This document shows, one piece after another, positions 8,701 to 18,924 of a stretch of DNA of 64,000 bases. The notes under the pieces are model-generated. The model worked only from the letters and a program-made list of their open reading frames with translations. It was not told the origin of the DNA and searched no databases. The stretch comes from Tritrichomonas foetus (Eukaryota > Parabasalia > Tritrichomonadida > Tritrichomonadidae). Position numbers and translations under genes: made by a program. Position 1 is the stretch's first letter. Each line of letters begins with the position of its first letter. The stretch is from positions 16,924 through 80,923 of the forward strand of contig MLAK01000669.1 of the NCBI GenBank assembly GCA_001839685.1. The letters are read 5' to 3'.

Positions 8701-10862
8701 GGAACAATACTTGGATGGAGCAAAGCTAAAGCAATTTCTTCAACAATTTCACCCGCATTTCTTAGACTTAAATTTCTGGTTGATCGACTTTTGAATAAGG
8801 TTCTTAGCCAGGAATTAAGTGTAGAATTTATCATATTTGGCACAATAATTATTTCTTCCGTAAATAAATATGGAACGAAATTATTTTTATTTCTGGAAAT
8901 TTCAAATACGTTTCTAATTTGAATATCAGTTTGACTAATTAAATCATATGCATTACTACCCAAATCATCATTATCACTATCATCATTATTGTTTGTGCTT
9001 AAGTTTCGTAAAACAACATTAAAACTGCCTGGAAGGAAAGAAATTTCAATTAACCCGCAATGAAAGCAATCAAAGAAAACATTTCCCCATTGAATTTGAG
9101 TTAATAGATCTTCTTCTTTTTCTAAAGTTTTGGCATCTGTCAGTAAAACATCAAATTTTGGTTTTGAATTTAAACAATGATGTTTAATCGTCATTCTATC
9201 AGATGAAGAACCTGAAAATTGAACCCAATATAAGTCTGAAATCATTTTAAAAGAATTTTTCCAAATATTTGAGAAATCATCTTCAACAATAATCATTGTT
9301 GGTTTATTGTAGTTATACATTGAATGAAGAATTTGAATGAATGAAATTGTCGCAAAAACTCGACCTGATTCATTTTCGGTAGCAATTTGACAATTTCGAT
9401 TTAGAATTTTATTTTCAAAAAGTTTTCGAATGATTAATTTTTGAACTTCTGTCATAGTTGTATTTCTTCCCATTGATGGGATTTCTTCAGGTATTGATAA
9501 AGGAGTACTTTCTCGTTCTTGAATTCTCTTATGATGTTTCAAATTATCCCAGTATACATTGGCAATTTTATCAAAGTCATCTATATTTGACGGACAAAAT
9601 AAATTATTATCATCAACTAATGAATCATATGTTTCCCAAGTACTTTCGGATATTGGTGTGTTTTTCCATTTTATCTTATATTCGACTTTTTCGGGGATTT
9701 TTTCATCATTTTTATTTGGATCTTGGTCAATGTTGTTATATTGTTTAATAAAATCATTGTTGACTACAAATTCATCATGTGAATGTTCGAAAAAACCACA
9801 ATGAAATTTATTCCCGAAGAATTTTATTTTTTGATTCAAATTATGTTTGAAAAGATCATTTTCAGGACTTTTTTCAGAATTGCTTTGGTAATTATTAGCA
9901 ATACCGATTGAAAAGAATCCGTCGTTGCGAACTGTATAATATGTTTCATCTTCATTGAAAGAAAATGGATTGGAGTATTTAATTAATTCTTCAAATGATG
10001 GCAAAAAAGTGTCAACAGGTAAACCAGGAACGTGAATTGAATTATTTAACAAAGTTTGAGAAATTCGCATGTCTGGTTCGAGGCTTCTGTGTCCAATTAT
10101 CTGTTCGATATTGAAAGAATCCATGTTGAAAGCTCTTCCTTTGGGCTCAATAAAATCTTCACATAAATTTGAAATTAGATCGGAAGAAACTGAACAATTT
10201 CTGATGAAATCTGTTAAAACTTTGTTTGAATGTGATCCATTCTTAATATCTTGCTCTTTCACTAATAATGAATGAACAGCTGACTTATCAGTCATTTTAA
10301 CCAAATAGCAAATTGGATTTGGACCAAGACTGTTTAAAGTAATCGAATTATTATCATTATTATTAAAATTGCTGACGTTATATATGTTGTCAGCATTAAT
10401 TTTCATTTTTCCATAAATGAAACTTATTGGAAGTCCTTCGCCCTTATTGTTGTTGTTATTATTTTCTTCTTCTTCTTCGTCATTATCAGATTCGCTATCT
10501 TCTGCATATGATCTGATTTGTGATGATTGAGAACGTGTAACAAACGAGACTTGATTTGATGAAGATGTTTGTGCGCGAGTTTCCATCATTGGCGTGCTTT
10601 CAATTCTTTGAATATCTTGAGATTGTTGTTGAAAGGGTCCTTTAGACTTTCGACACCTTTTTTTTTGCGGGGGAATTTGTACAGGCGGAGGAGGTGGTGG
10701 TGGCGGGAGGGGTGGTGGTGATGGTTTTGGCGGATGATTTGGAATTTGATAAGAAGGCTGGGTTTGTTGAGGCTGATCAATTTGCTGCATTTTAAATTTG
10801 CGTATTTCATTTACAAACTCGAGTATTTGTGGATCGAGCTGCACCTTTTTGTCATCACTCAT
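5799..10862 (-). CDS. CHD-type (CHD6-9/Kismet-like) chromatin remodeler with degenerate ATPase
   Basis: The start is the ATG at 10862 (1687 residues); the frame is open further up only from a TTG. In order, the protein shows a proline-rich and acidic low-complexity N-terminus and one clear chromodomain (about 356-415, YKIKWKNTPISESTWE). A Snf2-like lobe 1 (about 470-610) and lobe 2 (about 770-880) follow, then a SANT domain (about 1000-1035, LLKHGIGNWEIIAKEM). Two later SANT-like blocks beginning NWTEFE and NWTIND recall the C-terminal half of CHD6-9. The ATPase is not functional by motif. The Walker A equivalent reads TENESGRVFAT instead of DEMGLGKTIQT, the DEAH box reads DCFH, and the arginine-finger helix is absent. 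The tail is charged and basic with nuclear-type KR clusters. I infer a structural or chromatin-reading role without remodelling activity. Confidence 0.8.
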   Translation of the reverse strand: MSDDKKVQLDPQILEFVNEIRKFKMQQIDQPQQTQPSYQIPNHPPKPSPPPLPPPPPPPPVQIPPQKKRCRKSKGPFQQQSQDIQRIESTPMMETRAQTSSSNQVSFVTRSQSSQIRSYAEDSESDNDEEEEENNNNNNKGEGLPISFIYGKMKINADNIYNVSNFNNNDNNSITLNSLGPNPICYLVKMTDKSAVHSLLVKEQDIKNGSHSNKVLTDFIRNCSVSSDLISNLCEDFIEPKGRAFNMDSFNIEQIIGHRSLEPDMRISQTLLNNSIHVPGLPVDTFLPSFEELIKYSNPFSFNEDETYYTVRNDGFFSIGIANNYQSNSEKSPENDLFKHNLNQKIKFFGNKFHCGFFEHSHDEFVVNNDFIKQYNNIDQDPNKNDEKIPEKVEYKIKWKNTPISESTWETYDSLVDDNNLFCPSNIDDFDKIANVYWDNLKHHKRIQERESTPLSIPEEIPSMGRNTTMTEVQKLIIRKLFENKILNRNCQIATENESGRVFATISFIQILHSMYNYNKPTMIIVEDDFSNIWKNSFKMISDLYWVQFSGSSSDRMTIKHHCLNSKPKFDVLLTDAKTLEKEEDLLTQIQWGNVFFDCFHCGLIEISFLPGSFNVVLRNLSTNNNDDSDNDDLGSNAYDLISQTDIQIRNVFEISRNKNNFVPYLFTEEIIIVPNMINSTLNSWLRTLFKSRSTRNLSLRNAGEIVEEIALALLHPSIVPAINKQLLVEYKMRKGLNEKQQLSNIQEYEFMITTCGKIMKLNQMISNREFSISVIVSSEMSVLRILMKNFLHRKIPVGIADSNIPYERLADDFAYGVILMTRDTTLTVLDKYTVSQIILYDIACSYQDDINFIQFYTRNQQIPIRRLLTANSIEPEIFLKTIKDYFDFRDLSVRLAEPFIRAAIFTSKKLSNKDENSQLINNSSNNINNKNINPNDFVTNSVHFLYPRDTMELPKMLNSIMKIVEHDDFWTSIFTNNSNSESLQGNSNGSLRTNEANIILTSLLKHGIGNWEIIAKEMDKPVEEIKVFCNLVTLSMLSNIVPNDMYKFTLASSIYWFEKNTQFVKYQFEDSQYWKKIANEEPALRTQLFTNSSFQKALSGKHGEQNLRLLEENWIVRAFLHVRKLPYIPPRFLMKTNLKNNSGNSNKENFLECMYTPEFVYKFLTCFSENSGDWEALKTITLEEIQSTTNFNNNEIDMITPDLLNSYFIEIYKSVVMDLYSFVLHKIYSGERKEIVENYKFLLPLLQVLERGPFRPNWTEFELKVVLDTIANYFVPLTAPSLSDWCEFHALTRLLTKSTEVIEYFTTFIIDNIAESPGNIKFTLGPELTVGNSLTIPPQLVSNLKTRILTLSCIRELACEPPKSFRPQASLPPNWTINDDISAIKGICQFGYEHVLDLAYVNVKAYSQNLAIDVVMDKDLSPFIDFISNRSSFLKHLKFVVVSNVVETKSPSFPDASSQNQFQNCSQNQSRQRQTMGNLDYLTSSHPIKNASQNDNQAEMNKSNNDEDGDTNLDFESMDEYDSLNIEQHDDVVFMHSIPERKKVGRRPKIPHQRQIQNNQETQNQEHGTNSSNKTKNPQPKQPIIKRKISFNFRAIPRKIIFAINGDITPKSEDESQPIESIHMNNEQQKSNSPKTNEENTPEHEGQKQGSLKFNDYDIQFVEDETPDDEESGDDDNFQDESLMNE

Positions 10863-12039
10863 TCCAGCATTAATAAATCGGTTGATAGTCAATTATTGGC
10901 CATATCGATCATATCATGAAATGATCAAAAAATTCGCCTAAACTCCTAAACGTATTTTTTTCACTTTTTAAATAATATTGTGATGTTGATACTAGAGCCC
11001 CAGGGATCAGAAAAGTGACCTTATTTTATGGCTTCTCATGGTAATGATTAGCATCACAGTCTAATGACTAGATAGGTGATTAGACATCACATATTTGGAA
11101 ACAATCACAATTCACGTTTTTCTTGTGACAGCTATTAGAATGTCTTAGGTTAATTGATATCGAGTTAACTATTTTTGTTAATAAAACATATTTCGTTGTA
11201 AAAAGAACTTTTTGATTACATTCGATTTTATATTGACCTTAGTAAGGCTAAATAGTTCGATTGAGAATGCCACATCGTCTCATTTCACCAGTTGCGAATA
11301 TTATTGTTCTTGCACTTTTCCAAGTGGCCATAAACCGCTAGATATTTCAGAGAAGTATTCAAATTCGATTATAAACCGTTTTCTTTTTAATATTCCTAAT
11401 GTTTCATTTCTATCGCTTGTGGCATGCTTTTTAAAAAGAAAGCCACTATTCCAAGCTCTATACTATTTCGATCTCTATTAATATTTAATGAATATATGAT
11501 AAATATTGATTTTAGATAGATTTAGTCCTTCATACGAATTTGGAAAACTTATCAAATATTTGTGGATTCAAATTTCAATATTTTCAATGAAATTTATTAA
11601 TATCGTTTTTAAACAGTTGCATCGAAAAATAATTACTAAAACATAAATATCTCAATTAAAAATCAAGATTTTTAAATTATATACTACAATACTGATTACA
11701 AATGTATATGATAAGGAATGTACCATTAGATGAAAATATAATTGAGGTCTAAAATCAGAAAGCTCGCATTCCATAGAATATCGATGAATAAAAAATATAT
11801 TTTGTCTAACTGACATAAAACTTTTTCTATTATATGACCAGATAGTAAATATTGTGAAAAATATTCAAATTATAAACAATTATATTTCAATTCTTTGACA
11901 ATAAAATTGTCAAAAAAGTGAAAGAGTCAATTTCGGAAGTATTCAAATATATTTTGGCACATTGCAAGAAATTGAATAATGCTATAAAATTCAAACAAAA
12001 AATCTCATTCTGTAATATATTGAAACAAATATTTATTGA
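10863..12039. other. Divergent intergenic region (CHD-like / RhoGEF)
   Basis: About 1.2 kb lies between two divergent genes and must contain both promoters. On the minus strand around 11300-11470 there is a stop-bounded frame of about 50 codons with a protein-like composition (including FEYFSEISSGLWPLGKV). It has no ATG and I do not recognise it. It may be a gene relic. Confidence 0.4.
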
Positions 12040-15000
12040 ATGAAAATTATTTCTGAAACATTTCACGAAAAATTTAAAATGAAACGATTTATTGCTTTTG
12101 CTCGCCCCAAAGATCCATCTGATATCAAATTGGCAAACGATTTTATTGGCATGACAACCGCGCAAATTTCACAACAATTCTCACTCGAAAATGAGTTTTT
12201 ATCGATTATCACTCCGTTCGTCAGAGAATCACTTCCTGACGACATCAAACCTCTTGAAGTCTATAAAGATGTAATGTTATCCGAGAAACCTTCCCGCTTT
12301 TTACGGCCAAATTATTATATCGGTATTCGCCCAATTTCCGAAAAAGAACTCTTCACAATTTATGTGGGACTTGATATAAATGAAGATGTGGAGCCCGAAA
12401 AACAACAAACTATTCCACCGTTTGAAGTTTCTTTTAGAATTGACGAAATTACCAGTTTTTCTGATTTGAAGCAAATCATTCTCAAAAGTTGTCCATTTGG
12501 TATTAAAATCGATTGCACGCCTGTTTATGTTTTCAATAAGCAAATTATTTCAAGTGTTGAGCACGAAGCAGAAAGTTCTGAAAAAGTCGAAAATTCAGAA
12601 GAAAACGATCAAGAATCTTGTGAAATTGTAAATGATGATATTGCTATCGATGAATTGCTATCTAGAGTTCGAAATTCTCGTATTGTGATGAAATGTAAAC
12701 TTGATGAAAAATCAAATGCAAAAATTAGACATCGTGTAAATATTGTGAAAGAAATTCAATCAACAGAAGTAACCTATATCAATGGATTAATTGAATTGCT
12801 TTCATATTGGCGTGAAGGCTTTAAAATGCAAAAAATGCTGACACCTGAAGAAGATAATAATGTATTTCATGATATTCCAGCAATTATTAACTGCCATTCA
12901 AACTTTTTGCAATCACTTGAATCAAGAGGAACTACATATTCTGCCATTTTATCTGATGTATTTTTAGATTTTTCACAATTCTTTAAAGTTTCATTGTTAT
13001 ACATCAGTACATATTCTAATATTATTCAATTCTTTTTGAAGAAAAACAAAGAAAAGGACTTTGAAATGAAATACAAACAATTAGCAACAGGCCATGTCGA
13101 ATTGAATTCATATTTGATCACTCCTGTTCAAAGAATGCCTCGATATATTTTATTTTTAAGAGAATTAATCAAAAATACCCCAAATTCACATCCTGATGCT
13201 GCAATGCTTGTTGCTGCTTCAAATTCACTTGAAACAATCACTAGGCAAATTGAGGAAGCTTCAACAACCGCTGAAAATAATGCAAAAATTGCAACAATTC
13301 AGGATTATCTGGGAATGGAAAAATTTAAATTATTTTCACCGTCGAGAATCGCAGTCGATTCATTGAAAGTGAATTACATCAAACCTAAAGTTGGAAAAGG
13401 TGTGTTATTTTTATTCAATGATCTTGTTCTAGCTACTCTGGATAATAAACTTTCAAATGGTTGTAAAATCATCGTGAATAAAAAGCCAAAACATTTTCGG
13501 TATTCCCTTCCTTCTTCCTCGCAAATTGCATTTGCTAAGGATAAAAAGAAAGAAAAGAAGCCAACTGTTTTATTTATTGCTGAAATCGAAAATGCTGAGA
13601 AACAATCTAAATTCATTCATAAATTAAACTCTTTGCAAACGAAATACTATTCTAAAAAAGCCGAAAAGAAAAGAAGGATGTTCAAATTTGAATCTTTGCC
13701 TTTAACAACAACTGATGATTTTCCACCATTACTTTCATCACATGATGGTGTTTATAGCAACAATATGCTATACGTGTTTGGTGGATCACCACTGAATTCA
13801 AACTTGTCTATTTTCAATTTAAAATCAGGAGCAGTCACAACAATGCCAACAACAATTCCTGAAAGAAAGAATCACTCTGTCTGCATCAGAGGAAGATCTC
13901 TTATTATTTTCGGTGGTGAAGGTGATGCTGAAAATTATAGTGATTTGTGGTCAATTTCTCTTGATAACTATCGTTGGGAAAAATTAAAGGCGACGAATCT
14001 TCCTGAACCTAGATATGGTGCACAAGCGACAATTTATAAAAACAATTTAATCGTGTTTGGTGGAATGAACAGAAAGAAGAAGAGGTTCAATGATATTTGT
14101 GTATATGATTTCGATACTGGGATTTGGACAATAAATAAAGCAACGCCAGGTACAACGCCTTGTCCAAGAGCTTTTCATGCATCTGCAAGAATAAACAACA
14201 ATTGGTATATATTTGGAGGTTCACAAGGAAAATCTACAATTCTTTCTGATTTGCATGTTTTGAATCTGGATACTTTAACATGGGGTCCAATAACAATGAA
14301 TGGTGAAGAATTCTTTATGAGAACAGAACATAGAATGGTAGCAATTGATCCATTTTTGATTCTTGTGGGAAGTTCACAAAGTATGAAAGAAGTTCCTATT
14401 TCTGTAATTGATACTTCAGTAAATCATCATCGAATTTGTAGGTCTGGATACAATGATCCACCATTTTTATCAAACTTTGTTATGGTTACAGATGGTGAAA
14501 ATATTTATATTCATGGTGGTTATGGGAGATCACCAAAAGATATCTATTTTGGACTTTATAAAGTCCAACTTCCTGAGTTTATTTCTCACAGAATAATCGA
14601 AAATAGCCCTGTGGATAAAACAACGGATAGAGAACGCAGGAATCTTTCTAAAGCCGCTGCAACGACTTCTCATGCCAATATTAATTCTGTAGCTTTAGCA
14701 CGTGCTCGAAATAATACGATGTCACATAAGAATTACTTTACTGTTGCTCCCCAAGTGATTATTAATCAAACAGGTGAAGAACATGATGACAATGCATTTG
14801 ATGCTGAAGTACTGAAAGAAATAGCACAGTTGCCTGAGCCAGCACCGCAGGCCCCTCTTCCGCCTTTACCAAATAATGCTCGAAAAAAGACAGAAAATAC
14901 AATTAAAGAAAAACCTGAAATTGAAAAAAGAAATCTTAACCCATCACTCTTTGTCGCTCGAAAAAGAGCAGTAACAAGATCAAATGTGACTTTCTCGCAT

Positions 15001-16137
15001 TCTAGAAAACAGGGAAGTTATCAAATTGATGATGATGACACAACAACAGATACCGAAGATATGCTTGGTGCTGCCAAAGAGTTTTTGGCAAATAATTCAC
15101 GCTCTGACCATCCTGAAAGCAAAGGCGAAAAGAAGCAAGAGATTAAATCAGAAGAAGGACCACAAAATTTTGAAGACCAAACAGTTGAATTCAAACAAGA
15201 AGAACAACAAGAAAAAGAAATGGCACCAACAGGATTCGAGAAACAAGAAAATGCAAGGAATGATCAAGAAGTGATCATTGAAATAATCATTGAAGAAGAG
15301 GAGGAGGAAGAAGAAGAAGAAATATTTGAAACAGGATTAATACCAGAAGAAATTAAACAAGAAGAACCTCAACAAGAAGAACATCAACAAGAAGAACATC
15401 AACAAGAAGAACATCAACAAGAAGAACCTCAACAAGAAGAACATCAACAAGTAGTACCCCAACAAGAAGTACCCCAACAAGAAGAACATCAACAAGAAGA
15501 ACCTCAAAAAGAAGTACCCCAACAAGAAGAACCCCAACAAGAAGAACATCAACAAGAAGAACCTAAACAAGAAGAACTTAAGCAAGAAGAACCTAAACCA
15601 ATTTCTTCTCATCTGCAAACTCCAGTTAAACAACCGCCTGATCAAATTCCAAAATCACTTGCTACATCAATGCCAAGTCATTCAAAAACATTAGGTGAAT
15701 ATGATGAAGAAACTCTTTGCAGACAAATTGGTGTTGATCTCTCATTTTTGCTCGGTTTCCAAAAAACAATTCTCACAAGAAAATTGAAAAAACTTTGGGA
15801 AATTCAAACCGAAAATGAGAAGATCCAAGAGAAAATAGATGAATTTATTGAATCAGCGCAAAACACAGCTAATGATGAAAATGAACAAGAAATTACTATA
15901 TTTGCAAAGTTTAAAGATGAAAGGAATGGAAATATTTTTGTTGAAAAAATATCATCAGTCAATTCATCATTAGAAAATATCATTAATATTGGATCTAATC
16001 GTGCTGGTAGAGAAATTACGAAATTAAATGTTTTTGTACATGGAAGCAAGATTGAAGCATCACAATCAACAATTAACGAAGCTGTGAATGATGTGAAACA
16101 TGATAATTCAACCCATTGCTTTTTTTATTTTGAATAA
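12040..16137 (+). CDS. RhoGEF (DH-PH) protein with Kelch propeller and acidic Gln/Glu repeats
   Basis: The protein has 1365 codons. In order it shows an N-terminal region with a possible ubiquitin-like fold (about 125-170), a Dbl-homology domain (about 230-415, with NIVKEIQSTEVTYINGL and the hallmark LITPVQRMPRY) and a PH-like domain (about 425-545). Six or so Kelch repeats follow (about 560-840; recurring VFGG, IFGG). After these come a disordered region and a tandem pentapeptide repeat QQEEH/QQEEP (about 1104-1187). A folded-looking C-terminus with a short coiled coil ends the protein. DH-PH modules load GTP on Rho/Rac, so it should act on actin or membrane signalling, with Kelch as a partner-binding platform. 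Met14 at 12079 (MKRFIAFARPKDP) is an equally good start. The stop is TAAA. Confidence 0.88.
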   Translation: MKIISETFHEKFKMKRFIAFARPKDPSDIKLANDFIGMTTAQISQQFSLENEFLSIITPFVRESLPDDIKPLEVYKDVMLSEKPSRFLRPNYYIGIRPISEKELFTIYVGLDINEDVEPEKQQTIPPFEVSFRIDEITSFSDLKQIILKSCPFGIKIDCTPVYVFNKQIISSVEHEAESSEKVENSEENDQESCEIVNDDIAIDELLSRVRNSRIVMKCKLDEKSNAKIRHRVNIVKEIQSTEVTYINGLIELLSYWREGFKMQKMLTPEEDNNVFHDIPAIINCHSNFLQSLESRGTTYSAILSDVFLDFSQFFKVSLLYISTYSNIIQFFLKKNKEKDFEMKYKQLATGHVELNSYLITPVQRMPRYILFLRELIKNTPNSHPDAAMLVAASNSLETITRQIEEASTTAENNAKIATIQDYLGMEKFKLFSPSRIAVDSLKVNYIKPKVGKGVLFLFNDLVLATLDNKLSNGCKIIVNKKPKHFRYSLPSSSQIAFAKDKKKEKKPTVLFIAEIENAEKQSKFIHKLNSLQTKYYSKKAEKKRRMFKFESLPLTTTDDFPPLLSSHDGVYSNNMLYVFGGSPLNSNLSIFNLKSGAVTTMPTTIPERKNHSVCIRGRSLIIFGGEGDAENYSDLWSISLDNYRWEKLKATNLPEPRYGAQATIYKNNLIVFGGMNRKKKRFNDICVYDFDTGIWTINKATPGTTPCPRAFHASARINNNWYIFGGSQGKSTILSDLHVLNLDTLTWGPITMNGEEFFMRTEHRMVAIDPFLILVGSSQSMKEVPISVIDTSVNHHRICRSGYNDPPFLSNFVMVTDGENIYIHGGYGRSPKDIYFGLYKVQLPEFISHRIIENSPVDKTTDRERRNLSKAAATTSHANINSVALARARNNTMSHKNYFTVAPQVIINQTGEEHDDNAFDAEVLKEIAQLPEPAPQAPLPPLPNNARKKTENTIKEKPEIEKRNLNPSLFVARKRAVTRSNVTFSHSRKQGSYQIDDDDTTTDTEDMLGAAKEFLANNSRSDHPESKGEKKQEIKSEEGPQNFEDQTVEFKQEEQQEKEMAPTGFEKQENARNDQEVIIEIIIEEEEEEEEEEIFETGLIPEEIKQEEPQQEEHQQEEHQQEEHQQEEPQQEEHQQVVPQQEVPQQEEHQQEEPQKEVPQQEEPQQEEHQQEEPKQEELKQEEPKPISSHLQTPVKQPPDQIPKSLATSMPSHSKTLGEYDEETLCRQIGVDLSFLLGFQKTILTRKLKKLWEIQTENEKIQEKIDEFIESAQNTANDENEQEITIFAKFKDERNGNIFVEKISSVNSSLENIINIGSNRAGREITKLNVFVHGSKIEASQSTINEAVNDVKHDNSTHCFFYFE
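15355..15599 (+). repeat. Coding 15-nt tandem repeat (QQEEx)
   Basis: Units of CAACAAGAAGAACAT and variants repeat about 16 times inside the RhoGEF-Kelch gene. They encode QQEEH, QQEEP, QQEVP and similar. Nucleotide identity between units is high, so the array probably expands and contracts by slippage. Confidence 0.85.
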
Positions 16138-17963
16138 ATTTATTTTTTATTTCTAATTCTTGTATTTTTCATTCGGATATTTAATCAGTGAAACCAATTG
16201 ATTCACAATTACATGGAAATATTTTTATTTCATCAACAATTTGTGAAACAGATGAAAACTCGCATTCTTTAAAAAGTCAGAATAATTTGATTAGTGTGGT
16301 TTGAATTTTTTCGAGTAATCAAAATTAATGTGCAGTGAAATTTTTAAAATGGCAAATTCTTCCAAACGCTAGATGATTAATATGTTTCATTTAATTCAAT
16401 AATGTTTATGTCTTTTCCCTCTTTACTATAATTGTTCTTAAATATGATGAGCACGAAAATCTATCTGAGAGATTAGAATTTCTCTCAGCCTCTGTCACAT
16501 GATGAAAAAAACTATAGAGTATGGTCAATTGCTAATGGAGTTGAAAAGAAATTCATGGATCATGTTCGATTACTGAATTTCTTAGCACCATTGAAACTTA
16601 TATTTTTAGCTTTTAGCCATCCTTTTGTTGATAATGACTAAAATACTGGATTCAGATGAAAATTGAAAATTTCCTTCAATGTTGATTGATACTATTCATG
16701 GATATCAAAAACAGGAGTATTCAGATGATTTCTTCAGTGAAATTGTAAATTTATTATATGTTTGGGCGCAATATTCTTTGATTTTCCACTGTCATTCTTT
16801 TCAGCCATTAGCTATATGACACTATTAATTTGAAGACCAAACATAAATGATTAAATGTGATCTTTGGAATTTTTTTATGTAGTAAAAATAAGATGATTCT
16901 CAAAAGGAACAATTGCCACGAATCTTTCATTTTTGTAACTGTATACATATATACAAAATAATTTAGGTAGATTTTAATATGGGATCCTTGGATACGTTTC
17001 TAATTCTTTGCATTCATCCTTCGTTTTATATGATATATTTTTCCTTCTTTGGCATTGGCATGGAATATATCGATACCCAACAAAATCCATTTAGCTACAT
17101 CAGAGAACCACCAGCAAGGATAAATTTTCCATTATATAGATTTTCTTTGTTTAGTATTCGTGGAATACAAGATCAATATCATATCATATCATATGATAAA
17201 TATCATCCATAATTACATTCGAAATCTGAATCTGTGACTTGATGGGAGGCATTGAATAGTGTGTTATCATTAGATAGCAAATTATTAGCAGCGATGTTTC
17301 AAGTTACATAGACAGTCTTTAGTGTAATAATAAATTTTCTGCTTTTCGGGAATTGGTATTTTTCTTGAATAAGTGAATAGTAATGACAAAAACAACTAGA
17401 ATTCGTTTCACCATATCTTTAGGTTACAAATACATGGTGAAAATGAAAGATCGAAATGATCCATTATGTCGAATATTTCTAGATTTGAGATAATTATTAC
17501 TATTAGTTGATATTGAACATATATTCACTATTAACAAATGAAAATGGAAATACAAAGATCATTAGTAAAGTCTGTGTTAGATTACATATTAAATTAATGA
17601 AATCAATATTCCTTTTTATTTCAAATTAGACGCGAAGAATATTAGAAAAATGTTTATAAGATAGTTGTTAATATTTTCATCCATTTCGATTTTGTAATTC
17701 TATGATTGAGCAAATGTTCATACCATTTGAGATTAAAAGTGATAGAACTATCAATGATTGATACTGGCAAGAAAAACATGAAATAGCGCTATTGAAATTC
17801 CTTTATTATTGGTTGGTAGGAATTTTATTCATCCATTTTAGTGATCAATTCTATTCATTGTAGATATCTTCAAGATTGTTGTATTACTTTGAGGACTTTC
17901 TAAATGTGAATGTAAATTTCATGCTTAGTTTTTGATTGTAATGAAATGGTATAAAAATTTCTA

Positions 17964-18730
17964 AATGTGATTAAAAGCTCTTAATGTGATAAAATCTCTA
18001 AATGTGATAAAAGCTCTNNNNNNNNNNNNNNNNNNNNNNNNNNNNNNNNNNNNNNNNNNNNNNNNNNNNNNNNNNNNNNNNNNNNNNNNNNNNNNNNNNN
18101 NNNNNNNNNNNNNNNNNNNNNNNNNNNNNNNNNNNNNNNNNNNNNNNNNNNNNNNNNNNNNNNNNNNNNNNNNNNNNNNNNNNNNNNNNNNNNNNNNNNN
18201 NNNNNNNNNNNNNNNNNNNNNNNNNNNNNNNNNNNNNNNNNNNNNNNNNNNNNNNNNNNNNNNNNNNNNNNNNNNNNNNNNNNNNNNNNNNNNNNNNNNN
18301 NNNNNNNNNNNNNNNNNNNNNNNNNNNNNNNNNNNNNNNNNNNNNNNNNNNNNNNNNNNNNNNNNNNNNNNNNNNNNNNNNNNNNNNNNNNNNNNNNNNN
18401 NNNNNNNNNNNNNNNNNNNNNNNNNNNNNNNNNNNNNNNNNNNNNNNNNNNNNNNNNNNNNNNNNNNNNNNNNNNNNNNNNNNNNNNNNNNNNNNNNNNN
18501 NNNNNNNNNNNNNNNNNNNNNNNNNNNNNNNNNNNNNNNNNNNNNNNNNNNNNNNNNNNNNNNNNNNNNNNNNNNNNNNNNNNNNNNNNNNNNNNNNNNN
18601 NNNNNNNNNNNNNNNNNNNNNNNNNNNNNNNNNNNNNNNNNNNNNNNNNNNNNNNNNNNNNNNNNNNNNNNNNNNNAATGTGATAAAAAGCTCTTAATGT
18701 GATAAAAAGCTCTTAATGTGATAAAAAGCC
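17964..18730. repeat. 19-nt tandem repeat collapsed around an assembly gap
   Basis: The unit AATGTGATAAAAAGCTCTT is present as about three imperfect copies (17-19 nt) before the gap and three near-identical copies after it (18677-18730). The 659 N between (18018-18676) are therefore almost certainly more of the same array. The left copies have diverged more than the right ones. Confidence 0.85.
18018..18676. other. Assembly gap (659 N)
   Basis: A run of N is flanked on both sides by the same 19-nt repeat. The plus-strand frame that spans it is an artefact of reading N as open. Confidence 0.98.
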
Positions 18731-18924
18731 GTAAACATAGACAATTGATTGAAACCTGTTAGATTCTAATTCATGTGGAGTAGTTTTAAACGTGGATGAA
18801 TGATATATTGTTCCTTTCAAGTTTCAGATAAAATCGCAAAAAATAAAAAATTTATCATGAAATTTCAATTTTTAAATACTCTTTTTTTTATTTTTTTATT
18901 TTTTGAATAATTAAACCTGCCTCT

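Larger units (their letters stand above)
16138..18924. other. Long intergenic region with a repeat and a sequence gap
   Basis: About 2.8 kb lies between the RhoGEF stop and the oxidoreductase stop. It holds a 19-nt tandem repeat interrupted by 659 N. A 77-codon plus-strand frame (16979-17212) has an ATG but no homologue I recognise, and I do not call it. Nothing else is evident apart from T-rich runs just before 18.9 kb. Confidence 0.6.

Noticed and set aside
11212..11481. An 89-codon plus-strand frame
   Set aside because: It starts only at TTG; the opposite strand looks slightly more protein-like, but neither is recognisable.
15337..15645. A 102-codon minus-strand Leu/Phe-rich frame
   Set aside because: It is the antisense of the QQEEx coding repeat.
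16979..17212. A 77-codon ATG frame
   Set aside because: It has no recognisable motif, no promoter-like word, and lies in long AT-rich intergenic DNA.
17986..18702. A 238-codon frame across the first gap
   Set aside because: Nearly all of it is N, and the edges are the 19-nt repeat.
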